This document shows positions 1 through 10,443 of a stretch of DNA of 64,000 nt, piece after piece (position 1 is the stretch's first letter; the number at the start of each line of letters is the position of its first letter). Source of the DNA: Rhinolophus ferrumequinum (taxonomy: Eukaryota > Chordata > Mammalia > Chiroptera > Rhinolophidae); assembly GCF_004115265.2 (NCBI RefSeq), contig NW_022680354.1, forward strand, positions 1,116,001-1,180,000. The letters are read 5' to 3'. A program made the translations under genes and the position numbers. The notes beneath the pieces were generated by a model that was not told where the DNA came from, ran no database searches, and saw nothing but the letters and a program-made list of their open reading frames with translations.

Positions 1-540
1 GGAAAGAGCCCCTTAGTGCTACAGGCTTGTAGGAGGCCATTGGCGGCTCCTGGGGAAGAGACACAAAACTGTGTCCTTTCTCCTTTACTTTTTCTGCCAG
101 TATAAGCAAAGCCTTGAGCTACTGAGAGAAGGGCAGGTAAGCCTCTCATCCCAGAATACACACAAACATCAAGTGCTGCAGGGTAAGGACAGGAAACTTT
201 CTCCCACCAACACCAACCACAAACACAAGGCCAAGTTTGGCTACCATGTGAAGGAGGAGCAGGAATGCTTAGAAAACCTTGCCTCCAAGGCCCAGAATCA
301 CAGGGTCTGCCTAAGACTCAGGACAATACAGAATCCTTCCTTTGATCACTAACAGCTTAGCACACATAATGAGCAATAGTTGTCTATTTCTGCAAGAGGG
401 GCAAGAGCAGGAGAGAGAACCTCTTTCTAGCACAAACAGGAAAGGCTGAGAGGGGAAGATAGAACAGGAACACTGAGAAAAATCCTCTATCACTTCAGTG
501 CTGGAAGCAGTCTAGAGGGTTTTGAAGTCTGTGGTACACA
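1..540. other. Non-coding DNA, nothing recognised
   Basis: No gene, RNA gene or named repeat was recognised here. The short open frames carry no known domain and have no support as exons. Confidence 0.4.
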
Positions 541-1762
541 GAACGTAATGATTAAAGACAAAACAAAACTCAAACCCAGCTCAATTCCTGACGAGACTGA
601 CAACCACCTTGCCCCTTGCACCATACATAAAATGATTTTTGTAGGCATAAGAACAACTTACTTCAGTCTCTGCTATGTATGCATAATTTTCAGCAGTCAA
701 TCAAAGGTTGACACAAAACAAAACAAAATAAAAACAAAAAAATTTGTTGCCAAAGTAATCAACAGAACCAGAACTAGACATGACCTAGATGTTAAAGACA
801 GGGATTTTAAAATAACCATGATAAATATGTTAAATGAGTTAGAGAAAAAAGTATATAGCATACATGAACAGATGGGAAATTTAAACAGAGATAGAAGCTA
901 TGAGAGACAACCAGGATTGCTACAAATAAAAAAAAAATACAGAAAACATAAGTAATTCTTTTGGTCAGCCAATCAGTAGACTAGTCTCAGCTGAAGAAAG
1001 ATTAATGAACTTGAAGATAGGATAATAGCATATAAAGTGATAAACAAAAAGAATAATAGAGTGACCAAAAAAGAGGGACATCCAAGTGCTGTGGGATAGT
1101 GTAGAATAATCTAATATACATGCAATTGGAGTTCCAGAATAAAAGAGAATGAATAGAGTATAAGAAACAAAGATAATGGCTAAGAAATTTCCAAAAATAA
1201 TGTAAGACAATAAATCTCAGATTCACAAAGCTCAGAGAACCTCAACAGTATAAATAAAAAACAGCAACCAAAAAAACTCAAAACAACCAAAAGATAGATA
1301 AATAAATTAAACAAACAAACAAACAAATCCCACTGAGACATGTCATAACTGAACTGTTAAAAACCAGAGACAAGGAGAAAATAGAATACATCCAGAGGGG
1401 GAAAAACATTATATATAGAAGAAGAAAGACAATTATAATAGATTTCTTGTCCAATATTATGAAAGCTAGAAGGTAATGGTGTGACACCTTAAAAGTGCTG
1501 AAAGGAAAAAATCTATTAACCCAGAATTCTGTACCCAGTAAAAATGTTTTTCAATATTGAAGGCAAAAAAATTAAACTTTTGTGGACAAACAAAAACTGA
1601 GATAACTCATTGCCAACAGAGCTGTGCTACTAAAAAATGTTGAAGGAAGTTCTTTGGGATGTAGGAAAATTATACCAGATAGAAATTTGGATCTGCATAC
1701 AAAGAAATGGAGAGCACCAGAAATGGTAAAAATAAAGTAGATATTAAAAATATGTTTTCTTT

Positions 1763-1990
1763 GGGGCAGCTGGATGGCTCAGTTGGTTAGAACACGAGCT
1801 CTCAACAACAAGGTTGCCGGTTCAATTCCCGCATGGGATGGTGGGCTCTGCTCCCCACAACTGGATTGAAAACAGCAACTGGACTTGGAGCTGAGCTGCG
1901 CCCTCCACAACTAGATTGAAGGACAATGACTTGGAGCTGATGGGCCCTGGAGAAAGACACCGTTTCCCAATATTCCCCAATAGAATTAAA
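1763..1990 (+). repeat. VES-type tRNA-derived SINE (bat)
   Basis: The head is tRNA-like, with a pol III A box (TGGCTCAGTTGG, 1775-1786) and a B box (GGTTCAATTCC, 1819-1829) that differs from the consensus by a CpG-type G-to-A change. The body holds two related copies of a block beginning CCACAACTRGATTGAA and ending ACTTGGAGCTGA. The tail runs into a TA/CA microsatellite. Such SINEs are a hallmark of bats and this form resembles copies in horseshoe and roundleaf bats. It is inserted in the older LINE around it. Confidence 0.8.
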
Positions 1991-2041
1991 TATATATATA
2001 TATATATATACACACACATACACACACACACACACATACAT
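1989..2041. repeat. (TA)n(CA)n microsatellite, SINE tail
   Basis: About 20 bases of alternating TA are followed by about 30 bases of CA with TA interruptions. It directly follows the SINE body and probably grew from its A-rich tail. Confidence 0.9.
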
Positions 2042-2346
2042 TTTTTTCCTTATAGTTAATTTTTTAAAAGATTGGAGAAAATAGTAAAGGGGTTCATGAC
2101 ATGTGTTGAAGCAACAGATATGGAAATAATTACACAAAAGATGGGACAGAGGAGTTGGAAGTATATGGTAAATGCAAACTACTCAGGCATGATAATTTTT
2201 TGAAAATTTGAGATTTTTTTAGGCTTAAAGTAGTAATTACAGTTCAATTGCTAGGGTCAGTGAAAACTGTTATATGTGAAAAAGTGTAAATAGTACAAGT
2301 GTCAGTCTGAGACCTAGGTTTTGAGGAAAAAGAACCTTTTTATTTA

Positions 2347-2445
2347 ATCGGTGGTTCTCAAATTCAGCTAACATCAGAATCACTTAAGGGAGTTCCTTAA
2401 AATATTGAGCTTTCTGGGCGCCACCCTGACAAGTCAGATGACGTG
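2347..2445. repeat. MER5A-like hAT-Charlie MITE fragment
   Basis: The stretch 'GGTGGTTCTCAAATTCAGC' followed by 'CATCAGAATCAC' is the terminal part of MER5-type non-autonomous hAT elements. The far end is missing or too diverged to see. Confidence 0.6.
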
Positions 2446-2449
2446 GCTC

Positions 2450-3590
2450 TCCCTGAGGTAATCATGAAGCTTCCTTGCACGTCCTCCAGAAGGGCACGGG
2501 GCGACCCTCTGGGGTGGGTGACGTGGTGTGGCTCCTGAGCCAAGTGGGGAAGGCCGGGCCACTGCCAAGACAACACCTCCCCCCCAAGAGATTGTGTTCC
2601 AGCAGTGGTCAGCGTGGGGAAATGGGGGTGTCTGGGCACAAAGGGATGTGCTTGATAAGTCTAAGGGCCTTTCACTGCAGGAACTTGGGGACCACGGAAA
2701 CTGGGCCACGGGCGGCCATGTGGTTTAGAACGGAGCCTGTGTGTCACGGAGAGCTCCCGCTGCCCTCCCCTCCAGAGCAAGGCCACAGGTCAGCAGCAGC
2801 ATCTCTTCAGGGACCCAGGCTGGCCGTGGGGGCAGCATGTTCCGTGAGCTCTCGACATACAGACAAGCTTGCCAAGAGCTCCTGAGTCCAACTCGGCTTC
2901 GGTCCAGAGGTGAAGACGAGAGCAGAAGCAGCCCTGAGTGCTGGGCCCAGTCCCCAAGGATGGGGATCAGAGGTGGCTGGGGCAATGGCAGCAGGGACCG
3001 AGGCTGGGCCCTTAGGCTGGGGCGCCAGGGCAGGACCAGAGTGGGCCCTTCCTCCCACGGTTAGAGCAGCAGATGGAGGGTTTTCTTTGTCCCACTCAGG
3101 AGGGGAAGTTTGTCGGCTCTGCCAAGTAACCCAAATAATAGAAACTCTGACATCTCCTTAATTAGCCTTGCATCTCGTCCAGGTGCCAGGAAGAACAGCA
3201 GTCACCCCGCCTCTTGTGGCTGTTTTGTTTTCCCCTTCTTTTCTTGTTCCTCCAGACCCACTTCCTCCATTTGGGGGTTCCTGTATGTAAAGCACTGGCG
3301 CGCTGACGCAGTGACTGTACCTGTAAACCTTACACCCAGTGAGTAACTTTCCTACCAGCTTTCTGCAGAGATGGGTCCCCGGCGGTGTCGCTGGCCGTGC
3401 CTCTGCAGCCGTCGTCCGGAGCTGTGGCTGTGCCTCTGGAAGGTGCTGTGCCCCTGACAAGTGGATTCCTATAAAACTTGATGTGCCCTGCTGTCTGAGC
3501 CGACTGCGGCATCACGGGTGTGCTCCTCGCCTCTCAGCTCTGGACTCTGTAACGCCCACTGCATGTCCAGCACACCCTGCCCAGCACACG
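2450..3590. other. GC-rich unique DNA, no gene recognised
   Basis: The GC content is raised and overlapping open frames occur on both strands, as expected from few AT-rich stop codons. None shows a known domain or a convincing exon boundary. A modest CpG cluster lies near 3360-3530. Confidence 0.4.
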
Positions 3591-3720
3591 TGGCCACATC
3601 CCCACGTGTCACACGTGAGGGAACAGGCCCAGAGAGGCGAGCGCTTCATACAGCCTCCCAGGAGTAAGCGGTGGGGCCGTCAGCTCCGCCCGAGCTCTGG
3701 GGCTGTTCCCCCGAGTCCTA
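3590..3720 (-). repeat. MIR SINE fragment
   Basis: The block 'GAGGGAACAGGCCCAGAGAGG' near 3617 is the reverse complement of the MIR central region, followed by a poorly kept remainder. Confidence 0.4.
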
Positions 3721-4274
3721 GTCCAGCCCAGTGAGCCTGGCCTCTGCACTCACCCCCGCCAGTGTCCCGACTGTCACTTCCAGGTCCTAGGCTGGGCCTC
3801 TGGAGTCATTTACCCAGGAGGGAATTTCAGCTTTGAAAGGAAATCCCAAAGTAACAAGGCCCTGGGATTGCATCCATCTCCCTGAAATGCGTTTGTCCAA
3901 ATGCCAGAAGCCTGGCTGTGTCTTGTGTCAGACTGAGAAGCTTTGGTGCACATGGGCTTTACAGATGCCGGTGGCGTCTGGCCGGGCACTGAACGTGTGC
4001 AGGGTGTCCAGAGCAAGGAGAAGTGGGAAAGGAAGTTGCCTGGCCCCCGCTGAGCTTCGGGTAGTGTCCCACATAAAGGCCACCCACATTTTTTTCTCTT
4101 TCAAGGGAAAATATCTTCCCGTTTTGAGATGACAAATCACAAAGTCGGCTTGCCCCAGATTGTGGCGATCTCCCCCTATCTTTGCATCAACTACAGCCTG
4201 ATAGGAAACCAGGTCTAAAGATTGCTGCAAAAATGAAATAAGCTGTTAAAAAACCTACGCTGTTTAATTTTCAT

Positions 4275-5160
4275 GCCAATCACTACTTCACTCATTTGTT
4301 CCCTCAGCAAGTATTTCGGGAGTGGCTGCCGTTGGCAAGGCTGTGTCCCGGCGCATGGGGTTTAGCAGTGAGCAGAACAGGCAGACCTCCTTGTCTCCTG
4401 GTCACACGCTGGTGGCCACAGACTGGCAAGGGTACCAGACGGGAAGCCTAGAGCAGGACCTGGGAAAGTGCTGTGAGCCCAGTGCTCAGGACGGCCTGGT
4501 GTCTGGGTAGACACCCAAGGAACTGACGGGGAGGCCTGCTTACAGAGAAATAGCAAGGACAAAGGCCCCGAATCAGAAACATGCTAAGCAAGCTCAAGGA
4601 GAAGCCTGGTCGCCAGGGTGACTGGTGTCAACAGCCGGGGATGTGGGCTCGGGAGGTGATAAGGCAGGGAGGGGGCGAGGGCACAGGTGGGCAAGTCCTG
4701 TGTGGGCCCTGGAGGTCATGCTTAGGAAGCAAAGTTTTTTTCTGATGTATTTGGGATGCCCCTGGAGAATTTTAAACAGACAGGATTCGAATAATTTTAA
4801 AAGTCCCACTTTGTCGAATGGAGAGCAGACTGCTGAGGGCAGAAGAGCCCTTAGAAAATGAAAACGTTGGTCTGTCCAGGCTGTCAGTGGGGAAGGGGCT
4901 GAGAAACCACTGGTTTGGGATCCAGGAAACATACTAATCCCAGGAGAGAGCGAAGAGGATTTGCTGACGCGTTTGATGGGGAGCAGGAGAGAACTCGGGG
5001 TGACTCGGTGGTTTGTGTCCTGACCACCGGAAGGTGCTGTCCATTGCTGAGACAGGCAGGGCTCGTAGAGGAGGTACCTGGGATTCTTCTGAACGTCCTG
5101 AGTGGGTATCTGAGTCTGGAGTTGCAGAGAGGGCTCTGGACTAGAGATACAATTGAGGGG
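4275..5160 (-). repeat. L2 LINE, 3' part
   Basis: Read on the + strand this is the reverse complement of an L2 3' half. 'TTCACTCATTTGTTCCCTC' near 4288 is the inverted L2 terminus, followed by 'GCAGTGAGCAGAACAGGCAG' and later the 'AAGGACAAAGGCCCCGAA' and 'GGGGAGCAGGAG' blocks in L2 order. A 200-codon open frame on the - strand at 4594-5196 lies largely inside it and has no other support. The copy is old, from the early mammalian lineage. Confidence 0.7.
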
Positions 5161-5164
5161 GCGT

Positions 5165-5565
5165 GGCTGGTTGAATAGCATCTCCCTGAAATTCACATCC
5201 GCCAGGAACCTCAGGCTGTGACCTTATTTGGAAAGAGAGTTTGCTGACGTAATTAGGAGCCATCTTGGCTTGAAGATGAGGAGCCTTCCCGCCCTTCCCA
5301 CCCCCCAGTGCAGTGTCATTATAAGAGGAGAGGACTCAAGGGCTCCGGGAGACCAGAAAAGAAGACGGACGCAGAGACTGGAGTGATGTGTCTTCATGCA
5401 GGGGGCAGGAGGGAGGCGTGGGGGATTCCTCTGTCAGAACCTTCAGAAGGAACCAGCCCTGATCCTGGACTCTGGCCTCCCAAACTGTGAGAGACTACAT
5501 ATCTGTTGTTTTAAGCCGCCAGGTTTGTGGTACTTTGTGACGGCAGCCCCAGGACCCTGGAGCAG
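5165..5565 (+). mobile_element. MaLR (MLT1-type) LTR, fossil
   Basis: This is a solitary LTR of the ERVL-MaLR group. It keeps the order of family landmarks: 'GTGACCTTATTTGGAAAGAG' (5218), a 'TTATAAGAGGAGAGGAC' block, 'CTGTGAGAGACTACATATC' and the 3' 'TTTTAAGCCGCCAGG' with 'TTTGTGGTACTTTGTGACGG'. No internal viral region is attached. Its divergence fits an insertion in early placental mammals, roughly 100 million years ago. It is a broken relic. Confidence 0.75.
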
Positions 5566-5857
5566 GGTGTCAGGGCACCACGATGTTCCCGGGAGAGCGG
5601 TGAGAAGGGTCAGCAGAGAAGCTGACAAGTCCCTTCCCTTTCGCCATTCCCATGGAGTTTAGAGACAGTAACCTGTGGAAAGCAGCAGAGGAAATGGGGA
5701 GTATAGTTGCCAAGGACTGACGAACACTCCTGCTGTGGCCTTCTCTGTGAAAGATTTGTGCCTGATTCACCATCATTAACTCTTACCCCTACCCAAGCGC
5801 CCAGTACTAGAAAGCAACCCGATAATATCTCGACTAGCTTGGGTGGGGCGTCATATT

Positions 5858-6210
5858 TTTAAAATCAGCTTTATTGAGATATAATTTGCATACAACAAAG
5901 TGCACCCATTGTCAGGGTTATGTCTGCGAGTTCTGACAAATATATACCCGGGTACCCACAACTACAGTTAAAATATAGAGCACCTCTACCACCCCTCGAA
6001 AGTTTGCTAAGCTCCTTCCCTATCAGTCTCTGCCCCTCCTTCCCTGCTCCAAGCAACTGCTGGTCCTCTTTCTGTCCCTCTGTATTAGCTGTTTCCCCTG
6101 GAGTCTCACGTCCACAAAAGCACACAGAAGGCTGTGTGTGCTGTGTTCGGAGTCCTCCTGGCGTGGTGTGTCTGATGTTTGGCTGGTACGAGCTGTGCAT
6201 TCCGCCCAAT
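5858..6210 (-). repeat. L1M (L1ME-like) fragment, antisense
   Basis: The sequence from 'CAGCTTTATTGAGATATAA' (5868) through the 'CAACTACAG', 'CCCCTCCTTCCCTGCTCCAAGC' and 'GGCAACTGCTGG'-like blocks follows the inverted 3' region of old L1M/L1ME elements. It is heavily diverged and non-coding. Confidence 0.6.
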
Positions 6211-8075
6211 CCTGTCCCCTAGCATCTGGGAGGTGGCTCAACTGGCCAAGGCGGGAGTATTTACACCACAGGAAGGGGCAAGTGCTGTCACTCAGGGATC
6301 TTCCTCTCCTGAAGAGCCTGTTGATAAACATCCACCAGCCCCCACTGGTCATGTCATTTAGTATTCAGAGGAATTTCCACATCTCTCTGGTCACGTTAGC
6401 AGCAAACCAGGTCTGTTGCTGCTCCCGTCTTCCAGCCCCGCTCACGCCTCACTCCACCATGTCCCACAAGAGTCCTGGCAACCTGTCCTCAAGGGCTTGT
6501 CTACCTCCAAAGGCACCACAGAGACCCATGAAGGCTCTGATCCCTCCCCTAGCTTGAACACGTGGGGACACACTTTCTGTTGTCATTGCTTCTGCCACAC
6601 GGAGAACTGGTCCTGTGGCAGGAAGGTGAGTGGTGCCCTGCCATGGTTGGTCTAGAACCGTGTGCAGGCCGGAGGGGTTTTTCAAAGGCAGCTGATGCCA
6701 CCCCTGAGTTAAGGGTATGTTCCGTGCTCACACACACTCCATGTTAGGCCGACAGGCACTCAGCTCGCTGGTGGGGGGACAGGAACCTCTGACCAATCTT
6801 GTGTGAGAGTGTTGAGTCCTGGTCCCCTTTCTTCATGGCTTATTTCCCCCAGGGCCTCTTGATGTTCATTTAGCTGGAACACTTCAGCTGTGACCAGCCA
6901 CCCTGTGCATCAGAGAAGTTTTAATGATGTGGAACCTAAAAAGAAAGATACTTCTTTTCTCCTAGGGGTGCCCCTGGCTCTGATGCCAATCTTCCCAGGT
7001 CCAATGAGGGACGTTTCATTCAATTTTGCAAACTCAGAGTCAAAGAACAGACGTAGTTGAGCCAGCGCCCAAAGGTCTCGTGGCAGCTCACGTCCCTGAC
7101 CCACTTGTTCTGTTTACGTAACTTCTGAGAACCCAGATCTGCTTAGGGCGCCTCACTGTTTCTCCTGAGACAGCACGGCGGCTGTCCACTTTGAACTCCC
7201 AGCTTTGGTGGTTTTTGATTTCTGGAGACTCTGCTGTCACAGCACTTCCCACCATGAACTCCTCGAAGCTTCATGGATATCGTGCCTTTGTCAGGAAACA
7301 GAAGCAACTCAGTGTGGTGCTCTTGCTGTCCACACAAACCCCACATCTCACAGTTCTGAATTGTAACGCTTGTTCTATTAACAATACGCTTTCTGTTAGC
7401 CTCAAGCCAATAATTTCTCTGTGGGAAGGAGTAAACTTCACCAGCTACATGGGAACCGTGACTCTACTGAGAAGTCAAGGCACATGGCATTCTCTCAGGG
7501 GCTGCGGTCAGAGCCAGGATGGTGTGATCTGCACACATCAGCACCCACAGTCTCTGTTTCACTTCCAGTTTATCCAGTTGTCTCACGTGATCTTAAGTCA
7601 CTTAACCATCCTGTACTTTAGTGTAACAAAACAATTTACTAAACACCTAGCAAGTTGGGGCTGGTTTTAACATTGATTGTGACGTCTGACTGGAGCACTG
7701 CGTACATCTAAATGTGTTTGTACACACAAACCGTGCCAGAATGTGTTCCCACAGATCAAACCATCGGAGGCCAGCTTCTAGAGCTGAGAGCTGGTAGGTC
7801 GCTCAGACGGTAGCTCTGTGACCCTCATGGGAGAGGAATTCCCTTCATAATTCCTGTGTGTTAGTCCTTTTTGTTTCAGAACTCACCTGTGGCAGGTGAA
7901 TTATTTGATAGTAATGATTTGTTTCACCTGTTAGAAAGTTCTCCTTTGGATGAACCAATATCTACTGAAACTTCACTCATTCTGCTTTTGTCTCTGCATC
8001 TAGCAATTCCTGGCATGTAACAAACCCTCAGAAAATATTAGGCAACTGAGAACAAGATGGTTTCTTGCACAGGAT
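6210..8075. other. Unique non-coding DNA
   Basis: Short open frames occur on both strands, the longest being 159 codons at 7191-7670 (+). They show no signal peptide plus domain, no known motif and no convincing splice pattern. Nothing further was recognised. Confidence 0.4.
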
Positions 8076-8079
8076 AGCT

Positions 8080-8275
8080 CTTCACAATTTGAAGATAGCT
8101 TTCATGTGGTCTAATTTCTCATTTTGGGACTGAACACGTTCAGTTCCTATAATTCTTTATAAAAAGGTGGTCCCAAGTTCCCAGCCATCCAGGCTGCGTT
8201 CCTGAATGCCGGCTATACCTCCTCTAAGATGTGGTGCCCAGGTCTGGAAGAAATGATCCTCTTGTTGTCCGATCA
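8080..8275 (-). repeat. L3/CR1 LINE fragment
   Basis: The text 'TTTGAAGATAGCTTTCATGTGGTC', and later 'CTAAGATGTGGTGCCCAGG', reads as the inverted 3' end of an L3/CR1 element, where 'AAGATGTGGTGCCCAGAACTG' is a landmark. It is a very old relic. Confidence 0.55.
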
Positions 8276-8339
8276 GCATAGATACCTGCCGTACCCCACT
8301 TCAGGTGGATCGATGGCATCAGTGACCCCAAATAAGGGC

Positions 8340-8715
8340 TCCCAGCATCCCTGTCCTTAGCTGTGTCATCTCAGAAGGCAGACTGGGCTTCAGACAGTGA
8401 ACTGGCCTTGGCCTGACACTTGCTTTTGTCAATGGGATGTGGCAAAGGGTTGGCGTGCCTGTTCTGAGTGTAGGCCCTATCGTGAGGGCAGCCTTGGGCT
8501 GGTCTGGTGAGGACGAGAGATGAGTTGTCCCAGCTGCAGCCATTCTATAGCAGCCAGCAGTGGCTGACCTGCTGGCTGAACACAGGAGCTCAGTCATATT
8601 GTCTGTTTGGCCTGATCAATAGAACCACTTAGCTCACCTGTGGACTTGTGAACAATAATAAAGGGTTAGTGTTGCATGCCTCTGAGGTTTTAGGGTTGTT
8701 TCTCATATAACATAC
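8340..8715 (+). mobile_element. MaLR (MLT1-type) LTR, fossil
   Basis: A second MaLR LTR of another, older MLT1 subtype. The landmarks are 'GGCCTTGGCCTGACACTTGC' (8405), 'GTCAATGGGATGTGGC', and the 3' 'CCTCTGAGGTTTTAGGGTTG' (8679), which corresponds to the family's 'CCACTGAGATTTTGGGGTTG'. No internal region is seen. It is a broken relic, likely more than 100 million years old. Confidence 0.6.
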
Positions 8716-8804
8716 TACCAAGTGCCATCCAAGATTGAATTATTGTAGCAGCTTATGTCAAATTTGTGATCAAGTGCCTTCATCTGATAATTTTTGCCAT
8801 TTTT

Positions 8805-9110
8805 TGACCTGTACTGACCAATATAGAAGCTATTAGCCACATATGACAGTGGAGCTTTTGAAATGTGGTTAGTCTGAATAGAGATGTGCTATAATTATCA
8901 AGTGCACATTTGATTTTGAAGACAGTACAAAAAAGGGTAAAATATCCCATTAATAATTTTTATATTGATTACATGTTGAAATGACTATATTTTGTATATA
9001 GAGTTTAAAATATTTTGAAGATTAATTCCTCAGTTTCTTTTGACTTTTTCAATCTGACTACTAGAAAATTTTAAATTACATATGTGACTCACATCATGTC
9101 TGTGCAAAAC
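8805..9110. repeat. MER-type DNA-transposon MITE
   Basis: One end reads 'CTGTACTGACCAATATAGAAG' and the other 'AAATTACATATGTGACTCACA', with 'AGCCACATATGACAGTGGAG' and 'TTGATTACATGTTGAAATGA' between. This is the layout of a widespread mammalian non-autonomous DNA element whose ends read 'CTGTCCAATA'. I do not assign a family name with certainty. Confidence 0.5.
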
Positions 9111-10179
9111 ACCATTCAAGACAGTGTCCTTTCAGCCTATATGTTTATTATTTTCTTATCTCTCTTACAGCTTTCAGGTCAGAATTCCAACCACATGAAA
9201 TAATATGGAACTTTGAGCATTGCCTGCACTATTAGTTATTCATCACAAAGCTTATAATTCAGAAAATTAGATAAATATCAAAATGATATTTTTGTCCAAT
9301 TCATTGATTTAAAATAATTCTTGTGAGCACAAGAATACTATCATAATCCCATAACATTTCATTACTCAATTCCAGGATTTACCATTTCTGGTTGTACACA
9401 GTGGTTCAATCAGCTAAGAATCTGCCTAAGAGTAATGTCACTCAAACTACATTTTACTACATTATACAAAAAGATTTAAAGAGAATCTTTGTGAAATTCT
9501 TTGCTAAAATCAAGATATCTTGTGGAAATCAATGTCTGCAGTAAGGGGTGGTAAAAATCAAGATCTAGCTAGAGTACAGGAGGTGTTCCCTGAGGCACTG
9601 TCGTGTGGGAGACCCTGCTCGCTGCGCCATTTGTCGTGCGAGGTGCACTCTGGGACTCTGTCCCCATAGGCACCAACAAACTAACACACCCAGAAAGGAA
9701 ACAAGGCAGGAATCGATCAAGATGGTGACATAGGAGATTCCTGAGCCCTCATCTCACATGGACACACTGAATATATAACTTCACATGGAACAAGTCCCTC
9801 TGAAAGATGTCCAAAAACTACCTGAATGACTGCCATACTTTGAATGAATGAAAGAATATCCTCATCTAATTGGATAGGAAAGGCTGAGGCACACTCTTAC
9901 CATAAACCCCATTCCCACAAGACCATTTTTATTCAGTCTGGAAGAGGTGGCTGTTTTACCTAATGTGCAGAAACCAACACAAAGAGTAGAAGAAAATGAA
10001 GAAATAAAGGAATGTGCTCTAAACAAAGAACAAGATTAATATCCAGAAAATGATCTTAATAAAGCAAAGATAAGTGATTTACTAGTTAGAGAATTCAAAA
10101 TAATGATTATAAAGGTGCTCACCAAGGTCAAGAGAGCAACGCAAGAACAAAGTTAGAATTTCAACAAAGAGATAGAAAA

Positions 10180-10443
10180 TACAGTGGTACCTCGGTTTTC
10201 GAACGTAATCCATTCCAGAAGACCGTTAGAGTTCTGAAATGCTCGAAAACTGAGACGCATTTTCCCCATAGAAGGTAATGCAAAATGGATTAATCTGTTC
10301 CAGATCTTTAAAATCAACCCCTAAAACTGCAAATTTAGTATGAATTTTACTATCTAATGATACCATAGATCGATAAAATTTACAGCCTTCGTAAACCAAA
10401 ATGTTCGTCAACGGAGATGTTCGAAAACTGAGGTACTACTGTA
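10180..10443. mobile_element. Tc1/mariner-like MITE inserted in L1
   Basis: A 264-bp element with inverted ends: the left end reads ACAGTGGTACCTCGGTTTTC and the right end is its near-complement, TTTTCGAACATCTCCGTTG on the other strand with 'GAAAACTGAGGTACTACTG' on the + strand. TA flanks both sides, as expected for Tc1/mariner target duplication. L1 ORF1 sequence continues directly before and after it, so it landed in the LINE. It has no coding capacity and would have relied on a transposase made elsewhere. Confidence 0.8.

Larger units (their letters stand above)
541..2250 (+). repeat. HAL1/L1-type LINE fragment (ORF1 region), split by a SINE
   Basis: The A-rich sequence reads like the ORF1 part of an old LINE of the HAL1/L1 kind: a glutamate- and lysine-rich coiled-coil-like stretch near 780-900, the 'gaacTGTTAAAAACCAGAGA' block near 1350 and the 'AGTGCTGAAAGG' block near 1495. 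The first copy of the text stops at about 1762, where a SINE and its microsatellite tail begin, and related AT-rich sequence resumes after about 2045. The frame is broken many times, so it is a dead copy. The split between HAL1 and L1M is uncertain, as are the outer ends. Confidence 0.65.

Noticed and set aside
4594-5196. A 200-codon open frame on the - strand
   Set aside because: It lies mostly within an inverted L2 3' region, matches no known protein and has low-complexity Pro/Ser composition.
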